A DNA stretch of 64,000 nt from an uncultured Desulfobulbus sp. (GCF_963664075.1 NZ_OY760916.1:4374710-4438709), one strand, 5' to 3'. Numbered from the stretch's first letter, positions 27,389 through 37,688 are shown. Made by a program: numbers and translations. The notes: generated from the letters alone by a model not told the origin.

Positions 27389-28132
27389 ATGCTACCACGG
27401 CTTAGCCTGACAGTTTTTCTTTTTCTGGTCGTTGTACTTCCAGGGCCCGCAGGCGCGGCAATGTATGCCTACGTTGATGCTCGTGGCATCTGTCATTACA
27501 CCAATGTCCCCGGGACTGGTCGCTATAAGTTGAGTAAACGTCCACCACGACGAGTCAGCTCCCCAGAAGATGAGCTTATTCGAACGATTACTCGACATTC
27601 CCGCTCCGCAATGGCGCCTGCCAAATCGGCTCACCACTCCTCCCGTCGTCTCCAATCACGCCTTTCCGATCGTGGCTCAGGGAGCGGTCCGCATGCTTTA
27701 AATCGTTATATTCAACTGGCCGCACGAGAGCACAATCTCGACCCATTGTTGATCAAGGCGGTGATTCAAGCGGAGTCAAATTTTGATCCCCTGGCTATCT
27801 CCCCCAAGGGAGCTCAAGGGCTCATGCAACTTATGCCTGGAACCGCCCGTGACTTGGAGGTTCTGGATCCTTTTGATCCCGCCCAGAATATTAACGGTGG
27901 GGCCAAGTATTTACGTTCGCTGCTTGACAACTTCGATCAAAATGTGGAATTAACTTTAGCAGCATACAATGCAGGCCCCGGGCGAGTGGCGCCACATAAC
28001 GTCATTCCCAATATTTCTGAAACAAAGAATTATGTGGCCAAGGTTTTGAAGAATTACCGTTCCTACAAGCGGGAAAGTCGTTCTCGATCTGCCAAAAATA
28101 TCAACGTCCGCAAAATGGTAACCATCAATTGA
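27389..28132 (+). CDS. Soluble lytic murein transglycosylase with DUF4124 domain
   Basis: 247 residues. A signal peptide (LFLVVVLPGPAGAAM) is followed by a short DUF4124-type segment (YAYVDARGICHYTNVP), a basic Ser-rich linker, and an SLT lysozyme-like domain at ~110-230. The catalytic Glu lies in IQAESNFDP; PKGAQGLMQLMPGTA and LTLAAYNAGPGRV are the other hallmarks. Cleaves peptidoglycan in the periplasm. The pgsA start overlaps its stop. Confidence 0.92.
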   Translation: MLPRLSLTVFLFLVVVLPGPAGAAMYAYVDARGICHYTNVPGTGRYKLSKRPPRRVSSPEDELIRTITRHSRSAMAPAKSAHHSSRRLQSRLSDRGSGSGPHALNRYIQLAAREHNLDPLLIKAVIQAESNFDPLAISPKGAQGLMQLMPGTARDLEVLDPFDPAQNINGGAKYLRSLLDNFDQNVELTLAAYNAGPGRVAPHNVIPNISETKNYVAKVLKNYRSYKRESRSRSAKNINVRKMVTIN

Positions 28133-28701
28133 AGTATCGTTCCAAAATTTTTAATGTTCCTAACCTGATTACAGGCAGCCGGTTTATTTTCTCCGGCTGC
28201 CTGATGTTGCTTTTACTTCTTGAGCAAACCACCAGTGTTGCTTTCTTTGCCTGGTTGGTCTTTTCCATTGCGGCAGGCTCAGATTGGATTGATGGCTACT
28301 ATGCACGTAAGTATAAGGAAATAACCGTGCTTGGTAAGCTGATGGATCCTCTCGCTGATAAGGTCCTGGTAACCACCGCCCTGATTATGCTTATTCCCAC
28401 AGGAAAGTTGCCCGCTTGGATTGCTCTGATCATTCTTTGCCGGGAAATTGTCGTGACCGGCTTGCGCGGAGTGGCTTCCTCTTCAGGCGTTGTCGTAGCG
28501 GCCAGCCAACTGGGAAAATGGAAATCTATTATCCAGTACATTGCCCTTGGTACCCTGATCTTTCCTCTTGGATTATTACCCATTCCCCAGCTGCATCAGA
28601 TCGGGCTTGCTATTTTGTATGTTGCTTTGGTGATGACGGTCTGGTCAGGAGCGGATTATTTTTATAAGCTACGCCGTATTTTTCTTGAAGAAGCGGAGTA
28701 A
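28129..28701 (+). CDS. pgsA: Phosphatidylglycerophosphate synthase PgsA
   Basis: 190 residues, four to five membrane helices. The CDP-alcohol phosphotransferase motif is intact: DWIDGYYARKYKEITVLGK followed by MDPLADK. The product is phosphatidylglycerol phosphate. The only suitable start is TTG at 28129, overlapping the transglycosylase stop as TTGA; KFNVPNL-like residues that open the family follow directly. Confidence 0.9.
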   Translation: MKYRSKIFNVPNLITGSRFIFSGCLMLLLLLEQTTSVAFFAWLVFSIAAGSDWIDGYYARKYKEITVLGKLMDPLADKVLVTTALIMLIPTGKLPAWIALIILCREIVVTGLRGVASSSGVVVAASQLGKWKSIIQYIALGTLIFPLGLLPIPQLHQIGLAILYVALVMTVWSGADYFYKLRRIFLEEAE

Positions 28702-28748
28702 AGTGAGCCCTGGTTTTTGTTTGGGGCAGCAATCCCCCCGAGTGCTCC

Positions 28749-29042
28749 TTAGAATCCGATCTCAGGGGCTTTGAGCTCCCCAAACTCTTTGTTTCTTTTC
28801 ATAAACATTGCTGTATAGGAACACTGGGGAATTACTTTTTTTCCTTGTCGCTTCGCATCTTCAAGCGCAAATCGTGTCAGCAAAGCGGCCAGGTCTTTTC
28901 CACGGAGCTCCGGTGGCACAAAGGTATGGGTGAAAACGAGCACATTGTCCCCTTGCTCTCTGTATTCAAGAAGAGCAACTTTTCCCCCATCAGCCAGTTC
29001 AAAACGGTGCATCAGTTCATTTTTAACCGGTTGCATTGTCAT
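28749..29042 (-). CDS. Small GNAT-like (YjdJ-type) acetyltransferase
   Basis: 97 residues, a minimal GCN5-like fold. FTHTFVPPELRGKDLAALLTR provides the acetyl-CoA pyrophosphate loop, and PQCSYTAMFMKRNKEF the last strand. The substrate is unknown for this class. Divergent from the cardiolipin synthase-like gene; 175 nt of AT-rich sequence separates them. Confidence 0.8.
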   Translation of the reverse strand: MTMQPVKNELMHRFELADGGKVALLEYREQGDNVLVFTHTFVPPELRGKDLAALLTRFALEDAKRQGKKVIPQCSYTAMFMKRNKEFGELKAPEIGF

Positions 29043-29217
29043 TTTTTCCCTCCTTTTTTCTGTTTCAGGGTATCTTTCCCATCACTGCACAATTACTCAC
29101 AATACCAACATGCTTTAGTTGTGGATGTATGCATTCTTGTATCTGCCTTCAAGCAGATCACGAGAAAAACAGCGAATTTTTTAACCTGTCACGAAAGCAA
29201 CAGAACTTTCGTTATCC

Positions 29218-30393
29218 ATGGTCCTCTTTGAAAAATACAAAACAAAGCAGCGGCTGACGCGTCTTTTGAAACGTATACGGCGCCGAGGTGAGCTGGTCTA
29301 TTTTTCTGGTAATAGGGTCGATCTGTTGCCCCATGGGGGTGATTTTTTTCCCGCCTTGCTTGCAGCCATCGATCAGGCAGAGACTTGCATCTGTATCGAT
29401 TTTTATATCATAAAAAGCGATACAACTGGAGTACTCCTGGGGAAAGCTTTGAAGAAAGCTGCCCAACGCGGGGTCAGCATTGTTCTCATCTATGATGCCT
29501 TGGGATCGTTTGAGACCCCAGAGGCCTATTGGAATGACCTCCAGTTGCATGGGGTGGAATGTATTCCTTTTAATCCTCCCTCTTTTGCTCGATTCCGTTT
29601 GTTGGATATTCGTGATCACCGCAAACTGGTTGTGATTGACGGGGAGAAAGCCTTTGTCGGTGGCCTCAACGTGGGGGATGAGTATTCAGGCTTTGGCGAA
29701 AATTATACCCGATGGCGCGATGTGGGGATGCGCCTGGAAGGATCCGCCGCCAGAGAACTCCAGCGTATCTTTGAAGAAACCTGGCAGCAGCTTGGCGGTC
29801 ATTTCAATCATTTCCCGCAGCCCCCGCAGGAGGCAGTGCAGGGAGAGGCAGATGTGGTGATTGTCAATGGGCGCCCCCATATGAACAGGCCTCGGATTCG
29901 TAACGCCTTCCGTTTGGCCATGTCCGGAGCAGAAACAAAAATTCAGATCATGACGCCCTATTTTGTCCCGGGGCCACGGGTCGTGCGCTCTCTCTTGCGG
30001 GCGGTTCGCCGTGGGGTGTGCGTTCAAATCATACTTCCTTCCATCAGTGATGTTCCTGTGGTGAAGATCGTTGGGCGGGCCTACTTAAAGCCTCTTTTTG
30101 CGGCCGGTGTTGAGATTTATGAACGATTGGGGACCATTCTCCATGCCAAGGTCATGGCCGTGGATACAAGCTGGGTGACCCTGGGCTCGGCCAATCTGGA
30201 TGCGCGCAGCTTTCACCGTAATTTTGAAATCAATGTCATCGTGGCCAGTCAGCCCTTTGGCCAGCAAGTGGATGCTCTGTTTCAGGAGGAGTTGGAGAAA
30301 TCACAACGCATCGATCCGCTTGCCTATGAACGCCGAGGTCTCTTTGAGCGTTTCTGCGAATGGCTGCTTTCCCCCCTGGGACGTTATCTCTAA
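29218..30393 (+). CDS. Phospholipase D-type cardiolipin synthase
   Basis: 391 residues with both HKD half-sites: HRKLVVIDGEKAFVGGLN beginning at His134 and HAKVMAVDTSWVTLGSANLD in the second half. It lacks the N-terminal membrane helices of ClsA and therefore resembles ClsB. Expected to join phosphatidylglycerol into cardiolipin, which fits pgsA two genes upstream. No good ribosome site precedes ATG 29218. Confidence 0.87.
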   Translation: MVLFEKYKTKQRLTRLLKRIRRRGELVYFSGNRVDLLPHGGDFFPALLAAIDQAETCICIDFYIIKSDTTGVLLGKALKKAAQRGVSIVLIYDALGSFETPEAYWNDLQLHGVECIPFNPPSFARFRLLDIRDHRKLVVIDGEKAFVGGLNVGDEYSGFGENYTRWRDVGMRLEGSAARELQRIFEETWQQLGGHFNHFPQPPQEAVQGEADVVIVNGRPHMNRPRIRNAFRLAMSGAETKIQIMTPYFVPGPRVVRSLLRAVRRGVCVQIILPSISDVPVVKIVGRAYLKPLFAAGVEIYERLGTILHAKVMAVDTSWVTLGSANLDARSFHRNFEINVIVASQPFGQQVDALFQEELEKSQRIDPLAYERRGLFERFCEWLLSPLGRYL

Positions 30394-30613
30394 GCTAAGT
30401 CCGTGATGGCGGGCGGGTGTTCACGAATACAAGGTGATACATATCGTTGCCGTGGACCAGAGCCAGGCACTGCTTGCTTTTCAGGGAAGCCGATGGTATC
30501 CATCAGCACCATTTTTCAATTCATCGATTGGATTGTCAGTGAAAGACGTAACTCGTGCGCGGGCATTGCTCATTTTTTGGCCGCGTAAATTTTATCGTAT
30601 TTGAATATGCACA
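30394..30613. other. Intergenic region with a repeat fragment
   Basis: Begins with TCCGTGATGGCGGGCGGG, which shares TCCGTGAYGGCGGG with the element at 17684, just after the upstream stop codon as at mntP. The rest has no convincing gene, promoter or terminator. Confidence 0.3.
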
Positions 30614-32257
30614 ATGAGTCTTATGAGCGAATATAGCATCGGCATTGATACAGGCGGCACCTACACCGATGCCGTCCTTTTAGATAGTGAAACAGGCAAA
30701 GTCATTGCCTGGCATAAAGAACGCACCACCCACCATGACCTCAGTGTTGGCGTCGGCAAGGCGCTGGCAGGGTTGCTGGCGCAATCTGTTGGCCCCAGTG
30801 AGGTCACCCGGCTTTCGGTGTCTACCACTCTGGCGACCAATGCTGTGGTTGAGGGACGTGGAGCTCGTGTTGGCCTTTTTGTTTTGGGTTATGTACGCCA
30901 TTTCAAATTACCGGTTGTGGCCAATATCTTTGTTAAAGGGGGCCATACCATCACCGGCGATGAAGACGAACCCCTGGACATCGAGACTCTGATTGACACC
31001 ATTCCCGGGCTTGCCAAAGAGGTGGACAGTTATGCGGTCTGCGGAGCCATGTCGATTAAAAACCCCGCCCATGAGCTGGTGACCCAGGAGGCGATCAAGA
31101 TGATCGACGGAGGCAAGCCGGTCTTTTGCTCCCACCTGGTCTCAACACATCCCGGTATGCTGGAGCGCTCGGCAACCGCTTGCCTGCACGCCAAACTCAT
31201 GCCTCTGATGGTGGATTTCCTGGCCTCCATTCAACGTTCCATGCTCAGTGTCGGCTTGGAGTGTCCGGTGACTATTATCTGCGGTAATGGGAAAGGTGAA
31301 CCCCTGGACGCCATCGCGGAGCAGGCAGCCGTGACCATGGCCAGTGGACCAGCGGCGACGGCACGGTTTGGTGCCGGAGACAGTGTCAGCACAGCCCTGG
31401 TGGTTGATGTCGGGGGCACGACCACGGATGTCTGTCTGCTTAAAGATGGCGAACCGCTGCTCAATAAAGAGGGCTGTGTCATCGGTCATTGGCGAACCCA
31501 TGTGGAGGCAGTCGATATGTACACCGCCGGTGCCGGCGGTGATAGCCATCTCATCTGTGTTGATGGCCATCCAGAATTGAAAAAAACACGGGTGCAACCA
31601 CTGGCAATGACCACTGATTTGCCGGATCCTGCAACCTGGCTGGAGCTCGGGCTGAACGAACAGCTGGTTGTCCCGGTGGTGGGGCTTGCCCCGGAAGTGG
31701 TTGCCGCTGACCCGATTCTTCGTTTTCTGGCCGAACATGGCCCCTGTTCTCCCAGCCTCATCGATGAGAAAACCGGCGTTGGCGGCATTGTCCTGGAAAA
31801 ACGGCTGGAGCGGTTGATGTTTCTCCAACAGCTGGTGCTGGTTGGTTTTACCCCCACCGATGCACTCCATGCTCTGGGGCGCATAGAAATAGGTAATGCA
31901 GAGGCCAGCCGTGCAGGCGCCGCTGTGCTCGCCAAAACGTTGGGAATCAGTATGGAGGAGTTTTGTCAGCAGGTGATCACCGTGACCGAGGATGCCATTG
32001 AAACCATCCTCCTGAATTACCTGGGGCGGACTGTCTGGAAGGGCGATCAGAGTACTCCCTTTCTCAATCGCCGCGAAAATGAGCTGTTTTCAGTCCAGTT
32101 TGCACTCAAAGTACCCTTGATTGGTATTGGTGCCGCTGCCCGCAGCTTTTTGCCTGGAGTGGCCAAGCGGCTGGGAACAACAGTCCAGTTTCCCGAGTAC
32201 TGTGAGGTAGGTAATGCCATAGGTGCCGCGCTGATTGGAGAAAGCAAGGGCAACTGA
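30614..32257 (+). CDS. Hydantoinase/oxoprolinase-type (HyuA-like) protein
   Basis: 547 residues. The N-terminal actin-like ATP motif IGIDTGGTYTDAVLLD, STTLATNAVVEGRG, the second phosphate loop VVDVGGTTTDVCLL and TAGAGGDSHL are family hallmarks. The family hydrolyses cyclic amides using ATP. It is shorter than typical HyuA (~680) and no hyuB is adjacent, so the substrate is unknown and the enzyme may work alone. ATG 30623 (MSEYSIG) is an alternative start. Confidence 0.83.
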   Translation: MSLMSEYSIGIDTGGTYTDAVLLDSETGKVIAWHKERTTHHDLSVGVGKALAGLLAQSVGPSEVTRLSVSTTLATNAVVEGRGARVGLFVLGYVRHFKLPVVANIFVKGGHTITGDEDEPLDIETLIDTIPGLAKEVDSYAVCGAMSIKNPAHELVTQEAIKMIDGGKPVFCSHLVSTHPGMLERSATACLHAKLMPLMVDFLASIQRSMLSVGLECPVTIICGNGKGEPLDAIAEQAAVTMASGPAATARFGAGDSVSTALVVDVGGTTTDVCLLKDGEPLLNKEGCVIGHWRTHVEAVDMYTAGAGGDSHLICVDGHPELKKTRVQPLAMTTDLPDPATWLELGLNEQLVVPVVGLAPEVVAADPILRFLAEHGPCSPSLIDEKTGVGGIVLEKRLERLMFLQQLVLVGFTPTDALHALGRIEIGNAEASRAGAAVLAKTLGISMEEFCQQVITVTEDAIETILLNYLGRTVWKGDQSTPFLNRRENELFSVQFALKVPLIGIGAAARSFLPGVAKRLGTTVQFPEYCEVGNAIGAALIGESKGN

Positions 32258-32425
32258 TGCCTCGGCGATCACAGGGGAATCCCAGGAAATACTTGAGAGT
32301 CGGTGTCCCGAGATCACTTATGCTGGTACGGTTGGAGACAGAGAGCAAGGTTTTTGCTTTACATCAGGCCGAGATTGGTTATTCTTATCTGAGAACTACT
32401 CTCAAAAGTACCTGGAGCTTATCCC

Positions 32426-33127
32426 ATGGAATTTCTCCTCAGCCAGTTTGACACCTACCTCCAGTCCTCTCTGATTGTTTCGGTTATTATCGCCTTTGTA
32501 GGCGGTATGCTGGCGAGCCTGACCCCCTGCGTCTATCCGATGATTCCCATCACCGCAGGGGTTATTGGGCACGCCAATGTGGGGGGCTCGCGCTGGCGAG
32601 GATTTAGTTTATCCTTTACCTATGTAGTGGGGATGGCCCTGACCTATGCGGCCCTGGGCGTCTTTGCTGCCGCTACCGGAAGATTTTTTGGGGCTATCAA
32701 CTCCAGTCCCTGGACCTTTCTCGTGGTGGGCAACGTAATATTGCTCTTTGGTCTGGGGATGCTGGATGTATTTGAACTGCCAACCTTCGCAGCACGAATT
32801 GGCACCAAACGCTTGGGGCTGGGGGGCATTTTTCTTGCAGGGATTTCCTCTGCCCTGGTTGCAGGCCCCTGCACCACACCGGTGTTGGGAACCCTGCTTG
32901 CCTATACCGCATCCACCCACAACAGCTTGCTTGCAGGCGGAGTGCTGCTTTTTGCCTTCTCTTTGGGTATGGGGGCTTTGCTTTTGGGGGTGGGGACATT
33001 TTCTAGTATATTGACCTCTATTCCCCGTTCCGGAGCCTGGATGGTCAAAATCAAGAAAGGTATGGGCATATTAATGATAGGACTGGCTGAATACTTTTTT
33101 GTGCAGGCAGGAAAGCTCTTTTTCTAA
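32426..33127 (+). CDS. ccdA: CcdA/DsbD-type transmembrane thiol reductant carrier
   Basis: 233 residues with six membrane helices. The redox cysteines are Cys35 (LTPCVYPMIP) and Cys149 (AGPCTTPVLG), both in the helix-breaking proline contexts of the CcdA/DsbD-beta family. Moves electrons from cytoplasmic thioredoxin to periplasmic thiol proteins. The TlpA-like partner starts 3 nt after its stop. The 168-nt gap before it shows nothing clear. Confidence 0.9.
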   Translation: MEFLLSQFDTYLQSSLIVSVIIAFVGGMLASLTPCVYPMIPITAGVIGHANVGGSRWRGFSLSFTYVVGMALTYAALGVFAAATGRFFGAINSSPWTFLVVGNVILLFGLGMLDVFELPTFAARIGTKRLGLGGIFLAGISSALVAGPCTTPVLGTLLAYTASTHNSLLAGGVLLFAFSLGMGALLLGVGTFSSILTSIPRSGAWMVKIKKGMGILMIGLAEYFFVQAGKLFF

Positions 33128-33130
33128 AGG

Positions 33131-33640
33131 ATGAGAACCATTATGTTACAGCCCCAGATCAAGTCCCTTGTATTGAGTTTGTGCCTCTTATTGCTGCCAG
33201 CATCACTCTGGGCAGTCCAGGAGGGGCAACAGCTAATTCCTTTTCAAGGGACCGACCTCAACGGAAATCCGATTGACCTGACAAAGACTATTGGCTCAAA
33301 GCCAGTGCTGCTGGTTTTCTGGGCATCTTGGTGTCCCAGTTGTCGGGCAGAGGTGCCCAAAATCAACAGTCAGTTCGAGAAATACAAAGGCCAGGGGTTG
33401 GAGGTCATTGGAGTGAATGTGGGCTACAATGATTCAGTGGAGCGTGCCCAAAAATTTGCCCAGAAATACAAGATGGCCTACCCTTCATATTTTGATACCA
33501 ATGGTCAGGTGACAGCCAAATACAGCCTCATTGGTGTACCCACCATTATTCTGGCGGACAAACATGGGGTGGTTCGTTTTCGCAATTTTATGACCCCGGA
33601 TATCAGTCAGGAAAATTTTGCGAGGCTGAGTGCCGATTAG
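33131..33640 (+). CDS. TlpA/ResA-like periplasmic thioredoxin
   Basis: 169 residues. A signal peptide or anchor (residues ~11-28) precedes an AhpC/TSA-thioredoxin fold. The active site is Cys68-Pro-Ser-Cys71 in FWASWCPSCRAEVPK, and IGVPTIILADKHG holds the cis-proline. Presumably reduced by the CcdA-type protein encoded directly upstream. ATG 33143, after AAGGATGAG, is an equally good start that would shorten it by four residues. Confidence 0.9.
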   Translation: MRTIMLQPQIKSLVLSLCLLLLPASLWAVQEGQQLIPFQGTDLNGNPIDLTKTIGSKPVLLVFWASWCPSCRAEVPKINSQFEKYKGQGLEVIGVNVGYNDSVERAQKFAQKYKMAYPSYFDTNGQVTAKYSLIGVPTIILADKHGVVRFRNFMTPDISQENFARLSAD

Positions 33641-33669
33641 TCTGAATAGAAGACTTCTTCAATAGAATT

Positions 33670-33728
33670 AAAAAAGGGACAGCCCATATTGTATTTAAAA
33701 ATACGATGTGGGCTGTCCCTTTTTTTTT
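33670..33728. terminator. Bidirectional terminator between tlpA-like gene and thioesterase
   Basis: AAAAGGGACAGCCCA pairs with TGGGCTGTCCCTTTT around a ~28-nt AT-rich loop that itself contains GTATTTAAAAATAC. A-run on one side, T10 on the other. The T-run reaches the stop codon of the convergent thioesterase gene. Confidence 0.88.
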
Positions 33729-34152
33729 AGGGCTCGTCATCAGGTGCAATGATCAGGTAGGCCTCCTGCACCTCAGGTGGGATGGTAATGGGGCGGCCTG
33801 TCTTCAGGTCACAGAAGATGAAAAGAGTCTCTGCCTTTGCCAGGATTACTCCATCTTCGGGACGGATGAACTTGTATTTTCTCAACGACCGAATTTTTTG
33901 AAAATTTGCTACCCAGGTGAGCACTTCAATGGTTTGCCCAGCGTAGGCCGAGTGATAGTATTCGATGCTATGGGAGCGAATAATCCAGGTTTTCCCTAAA
34001 CTCAAAAAACGTTCCGTGGGCCAGCCCAGGCTGGCTGAGTGGTCGATGGCCGCATCCTGCATCCACTGTACATACTGGACATTGTTCACATGCTCATTAA
34101 CATCAATGGCAGATTCCGGGACCACCAGTGTGGTTGTACCAAATCCTTTCAT
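33727..34152 (-). CDS. Acyl-CoA thioesterase, 4HBT hotdog family
   Basis: 141 residues of a single hotdog fold. VNEHVNNVQYVQWMQDAAIDH matches the 4-hydroxybenzoyl-CoA thioesterase-type active-site helix, where the usual Asp of the D-x-x-G/N-H motif is replaced by Asn/Glu surroundings (DVNEHVNN). Substrate unknown; membrane or acyl metabolism is likely. Last gene of waaA-kdsB-tolC-thioesterase, overlapping tolC by 4 nt. Confidence 0.82.
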   Translation of the reverse strand: MKGFGTTTLVVPESAIDVNEHVNNVQYVQWMQDAAIDHSASLGWPTERFLSLGKTWIIRSHSIEYYHSAYAGQTIEVLTWVANFQKIRSLRKYKFIRPEDGVILAKAETLFIFCDLKTGRPITIPPEVQEAYLIIAPDDEP

Positions 34153-35549
34153 TGGGCATTAGGCGTCGTCAGGCTGGCCAGGTTACGCCCTGTGGCTGCC
34201 TGAAGCCGATGTTTTTGCAACTGGTAGGAGACCAGGGCCTGGGCATAGCGACCGTGGGTCGCAGTCAGATCCCTTTGCGCCTCGTTGAGCCGAACCAGAG
34301 ATGCCTCCCCAGCCTCATATTCATTTTTTGCAAGATCCCTGTTTTCCTGAACCAGTTTCACGGTTTCCCTCTGGAGGCGTACCTGTTCTTCTGCCGCCTG
34401 CAGAAGCGCCAGATCTTGCCGGATTTCAGCGGCAACTGAATTGCGTAACCCTGCCAAGGTATAGACGGCTTCCCGTTTGGCCTGTTCGGTTTCGATCATG
34501 CGTGCCTTATCTGCGCCACCGGCGTAGAGATTCCAGCTCATGTTGATCCCAAGGGTATGGCCAAAATCGTTGCTGTCCATCCCCGTATCACCTTCCCGTG
34601 CGCCTTCCAGAGCACCAGCTATCTGCACCTTCGGATACAGCGGAGCTTTGGCCATGCCTTGAGCCGCATCCGCCTGTTGAATCATTGCCTCAAGTTGGCG
34701 AATGTCGGGGCGCTGGGCCAGAGCCTCGATGATCAGCGTATTGACATTCTCAGTGTTACTTGTAATGGGACATTTTTTATCCAGTGATTGCAGACGAAGC
34801 TGGGAGGGAAGGGTGGCATCGTCTATTCCCATGAGGGCTGCCAAACCGTAGCCTGCGGCCTCAAATTCACGTTGAGCACCGATCAGAGAGGTTTTGGCCG
34901 AATTTACCTGTACCTTGATGTTGAGCACATCGCCCCAAGGGCCTGCCCCCACATCAAAACGGTTTTGCGCATCTTCTAATTGTCGCAGATAAAAGGTCTT
35001 ATCGGCCTGGGCTATATCTATTTTGGTCTGGGCGAGTTGTGCGTTGAGAAAGGCCTCGGCCACGGAGTTGACCAACAGCCGTTGACTATCGGCCATGGCA
35101 GCCTGATTGGAGTTTTCATCAAAGTTCGCCTGTTTCTCTCTGAAGTTTCGGTAAAAACCATCAAAGAGAACCCATGTGGCCTGAAGACCGGCACTGTAAT
35201 TTTCAAGGTTTTGGTCGGCTGTGCCACCCATCGGTACGACCATCTTTTGGTTATAGGCGTACTGATTATTGGAGAGCCGTTGACGAGCGGCACCTGCGCT
35301 GAGGTCCAAACTCGGCCACCAGGCAGCAGTTGCCTGGCGCACTCGTGCCCTGGCCTGTTCGATTCGAGCTTGAGCCGCAGCCATGTTGGGATTTTTGCTG
35401 AGGGCGATTTCTTGGGCTGTATGTATTTCCAGGATTTGTAACTGGGAAAGGTCGAATGACGACAGGGGCTCTGCCTGAGCAAAGGCAAAGTGTAGGGGCA
35501 AACAGATACAGATAACGATAAAGAAAAGGGGCAGAACAATACGCTGCAT
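34149..35549 (-). CDS. TolC-family outer membrane efflux protein
   Basis: 466 residues. A signal peptide (VLPLFFIVICICLPLHFAFA) is followed by two repeated OEP halves rich in long Ala/Gln/Glu helices: QARIEQARARVRQATAAWWP and TEQAKREAVYTLAGLRNSVA are typical. Forms the trimeric exit duct for type I secretion or efflux. No inner-membrane pump is adjacent; the neighbours are Kdo genes. Starts 17 nt after kdsB. Confidence 0.9.
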   Translation of the reverse strand: MQRIVLPLFFIVICICLPLHFAFAQAEPLSSFDLSQLQILEIHTAQEIALSKNPNMAAAQARIEQARARVRQATAAWWPSLDLSAGAARQRLSNNQYAYNQKMVVPMGGTADQNLENYSAGLQATWVLFDGFYRNFREKQANFDENSNQAAMADSQRLLVNSVAEAFLNAQLAQTKIDIAQADKTFYLRQLEDAQNRFDVGAGPWGDVLNIKVQVNSAKTSLIGAQREFEAAGYGLAALMGIDDATLPSQLRLQSLDKKCPITSNTENVNTLIIEALAQRPDIRQLEAMIQQADAAQGMAKAPLYPKVQIAGALEGAREGDTGMDSNDFGHTLGINMSWNLYAGGADKARMIETEQAKREAVYTLAGLRNSVAAEIRQDLALLQAAEEQVRLQRETVKLVQENRDLAKNEYEAGEASLVRLNEAQRDLTATHGRYAQALVSYQLQKHRLQAATGRNLASLTTPNAQ

Positions 35550-35566
35550 GATTTCCTCCGGGGGCC

Positions 35567-36310
35567 TTATTGCTGTTGTAACTGCTTGATGATTTCTTCC
35601 ACATCTTCGGGGCGGTCTACACCGAAGCCATTATAGTTCGTCATGACCAAATGAATATTTATTCCCGCCTCAAGGAGCCGAAGCTGTTCAAGTTTTTCGA
35701 TGTCTTCAAGGGGGCTCGGCGGGAGCAAAGTAAAGGTTTTCAAAGCTGAGAAACGGTATGCATAGATGCCAATGTGCAGATAATAGTCGGTTTGGGCATG
35801 TTCCTCGTCACGAATATAGGGAATTTTTGAGCGGGAAAAGTAGAGGGCAAGGCCACGATTTGAGCGGACCACCTTAACTCGATCTGGATTTTCCGCCTCT
35901 TGGGCATCAATGACTCGGGCTAGGGTAGTGACCTGGGTGGAGGGATCGTCAAAGGGAGCGACCAGCTCCGTGAGCATCGAAGGGTCTAGAGCAGGCTCGT
36001 CACCTTGAATATTGACGATCACCGCCTCATCGTCGAGTTTGAGTTGTTCTGCAGCTTCTTTGATCCTATCCGATCCACTGTGATGGTCCGGAGAGGTCAT
36101 GACGACAGGAACATTGAGCTTCTTGGCCGCATCAAAGATACGCTGGTCGTCTGTTGCCAGCCAGACCTGTTGTAATTTGTTGCAACTCATTGCTCGTTCG
36201 TAGACACGGTAAAACATGGGTTTACCAAGGATATCCACAAGCGGTTTTCCCGGGAACCGATGCGACTGATAGCGGGCCGGAATGATGCCGTAACAGACGG
36301 GTGAACTCAT
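35567..36310 (-). CDS. kdsB: CMP-Kdo synthetase KdsB
   Basis: 247 residues. [16 protein letters not shown] binds [24 protein letters not shown] and [11 protein letters not shown] are family motifs. Activates Kdo as CMP-Kdo for LPS. Its ATG overlaps the waaA stop by 4 nt, so substrate supply and transfer are cotranslated. Confidence 0.96.
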   Translation of the reverse strand: MSSPVCYGIIPARYQSHRFPGKPLVDILGKPMFYRVYERAMSCNKLQQVWLATDDQRIFDAAKKLNVPVVMTSPDHHSGSDRIKEAAEQLKLDDEAVIVNIQGDEPALDPSMLTELVAPFDDPSTQVTTLARVIDAQEAENPDRVKVVRSNRGLALYFSRSKIPYIRDEEHAQTDYYLHIGIYAYRFSALKTFTLLPPSPLEDIEKLEQLRLLEAGINIHLVMTNYNGFGVDRPEDVEEIIKQLQQQ

Positions 36311-37605
36311 GTGTGCATTCTCTTTTTTGTACTTGAAAGTATTGATAAAATTTCTTGGCTGACTATTTTTGTCCCCCCCTGACGGGTGTGGAGATAGTCA
36401 CGGACCAGTGTCAGGGTTGTCTCGCGAGAACTCGGCCTCTTGAGATCAGCAAGTAACAGCTGGCTCAGTTCAACCTCATCATGTACCTCTCTGACTAATC
36501 CACAGTTTAAGATATCTCGGCCAACCCAGGAAAAATTTTCCCAATAAGGACCAATGATTGTTGGCACACCAAAGGCTAAGGGTTCGAGAAAATTTTGGCC
36601 TCCCTGGGGAACGAGAGATCCACCGACAAAAGCAGTATCCGCATACTGGTAGGCCTCAGCCAGTTCACCAAAAGTATCCCAGACAATAACCGAGGAGTTA
36701 GGTGCAATATTTTTGATTTTTGAGCGCTTTTGAGCCAAGATACCTTGCTGTGCCAGTGACTCTATCCAATCGTCAGCCCATTCAACGTGTTTGGGAAAGA
36801 GTCCTATAACGATATCAGGGCTTACCTGTAGAATAGCATAAATGGTCGCAAGAATTTTTGCCTTTTCTTTTTGGCGAATGGAGCCCAGGACAATAAAGGA
36901 GCATTGCTCTCCTACCAAAGGGTGATTGGTGTGTTGAGCTGAAGCAAGAGCCTTTGGCTGAATCCGATCAAATTTCAGGTTGTTGAGCGGAGTAACGCGT
37001 TCAGGACCAATGAGAGACGCAAAACGTGTACAATCCGCTTCGGATATTGCCAGGACACGTTTTGGACCATAATGCTTGAAAAAAAGGCGAAAAAAGCGAT
37101 AGCTCCTGAAGCTTTTTTCTGACATGCGTCCATTTATAAGAAGTACGGGCACCCCAGCTGTTTTGGCGGCCATAAGATACCCTGGCCAGAGCTCGGTTTC
37201 CACAATTACTGCAAGGCGCGGGCGTAAGATGGCGAAGGCTCTGGCCATTGTGTTGGGCGCATCAAGGGGAAAATATCTGATTGTGAGCTTGAGAGCCTCT
37301 TGTGATGTGGGTTCAAGCTGTCCCCAGATTTTGTGGAGGCTGTCGATCCCCTGCTTGGTTCCCGCAGTTGCCAGGGTGGTGAGTGGGGAATTGGTTTTGG
37401 TGAGCCTGGCCAGCTGGGTCAGTACCATACCGCTGAGCATGGACTCACCACCGGAAGCTGACTGTATCCAGATATCAACGGGACCGGGAAGTGGTTTTGC
37501 CAGTGTTCGTTCTTCCCAGCCAAGAGTCATCCGTGGACTTTTGTGGAGGAAAGGACGTACGCAAGCCCAGAGGAGAGTATAAAAAATAGATAAAAAGTTG
37601 GCCAT
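36307..37605 (-). CDS. waaA: Kdo transferase WaaA (KdtA)
   Basis: 432 residues from the start [13 protein letters not shown]. An N-terminal hydrophobic anchor precedes a GT30/GT-B fold: [24 protein letters not shown] with the catalytic Glu, [32 protein letters not shown]. Adds Kdo to lipid A on the inner face of the membrane. A longer in-frame start at 37704 would run through the terminator of the cyd operon, so I prefer 37605, although its ribosome site is poor. Confidence 0.93.
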   Translation of the reverse strand: MANFLSIFYTLLWACVRPFLHKSPRMTLGWEERTLAKPLPGPVDIWIQSASGGESMLSGMVLTQLARLTKTNSPLTTLATAGTKQGIDSLHKIWGQLEPTSQEALKLTIRYFPLDAPNTMARAFAILRPRLAVIVETELWPGYLMAAKTAGVPVLLINGRMSEKSFRSYRFFRLFFKHYGPKRVLAISEADCTRFASLIGPERVTPLNNLKFDRIQPKALASAQHTNHPLVGEQCSFIVLGSIRQKEKAKILATIYAILQVSPDIVIGLFPKHVEWADDWIESLAQQGILAQKRSKIKNIAPNSSVIVWDTFGELAEAYQYADTAFVGGSLVPQGGQNFLEPLAFGVPTIIGPYWENFSWVGRDILNCGLVREVHDEVELSQLLLADLKRPSSRETTLTLVRDYLHTRQGGTKIVSQEILSILSSTKKRMHT

Positions 37606-37688
37606 ATAAACAGGAAGATACAGATTTTGTCCTTGGGGGAGGATCATGTCTGCAAAACCTAGCCTGTACGGGAGATCTTTACAACAAC

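Noticed and set aside
30403-30588. 61-codon open frame after the cardiolipin synthase-like gene
   Set aside because: Starts inside a repeat fragment, has no ribosome site and no recognisable features.
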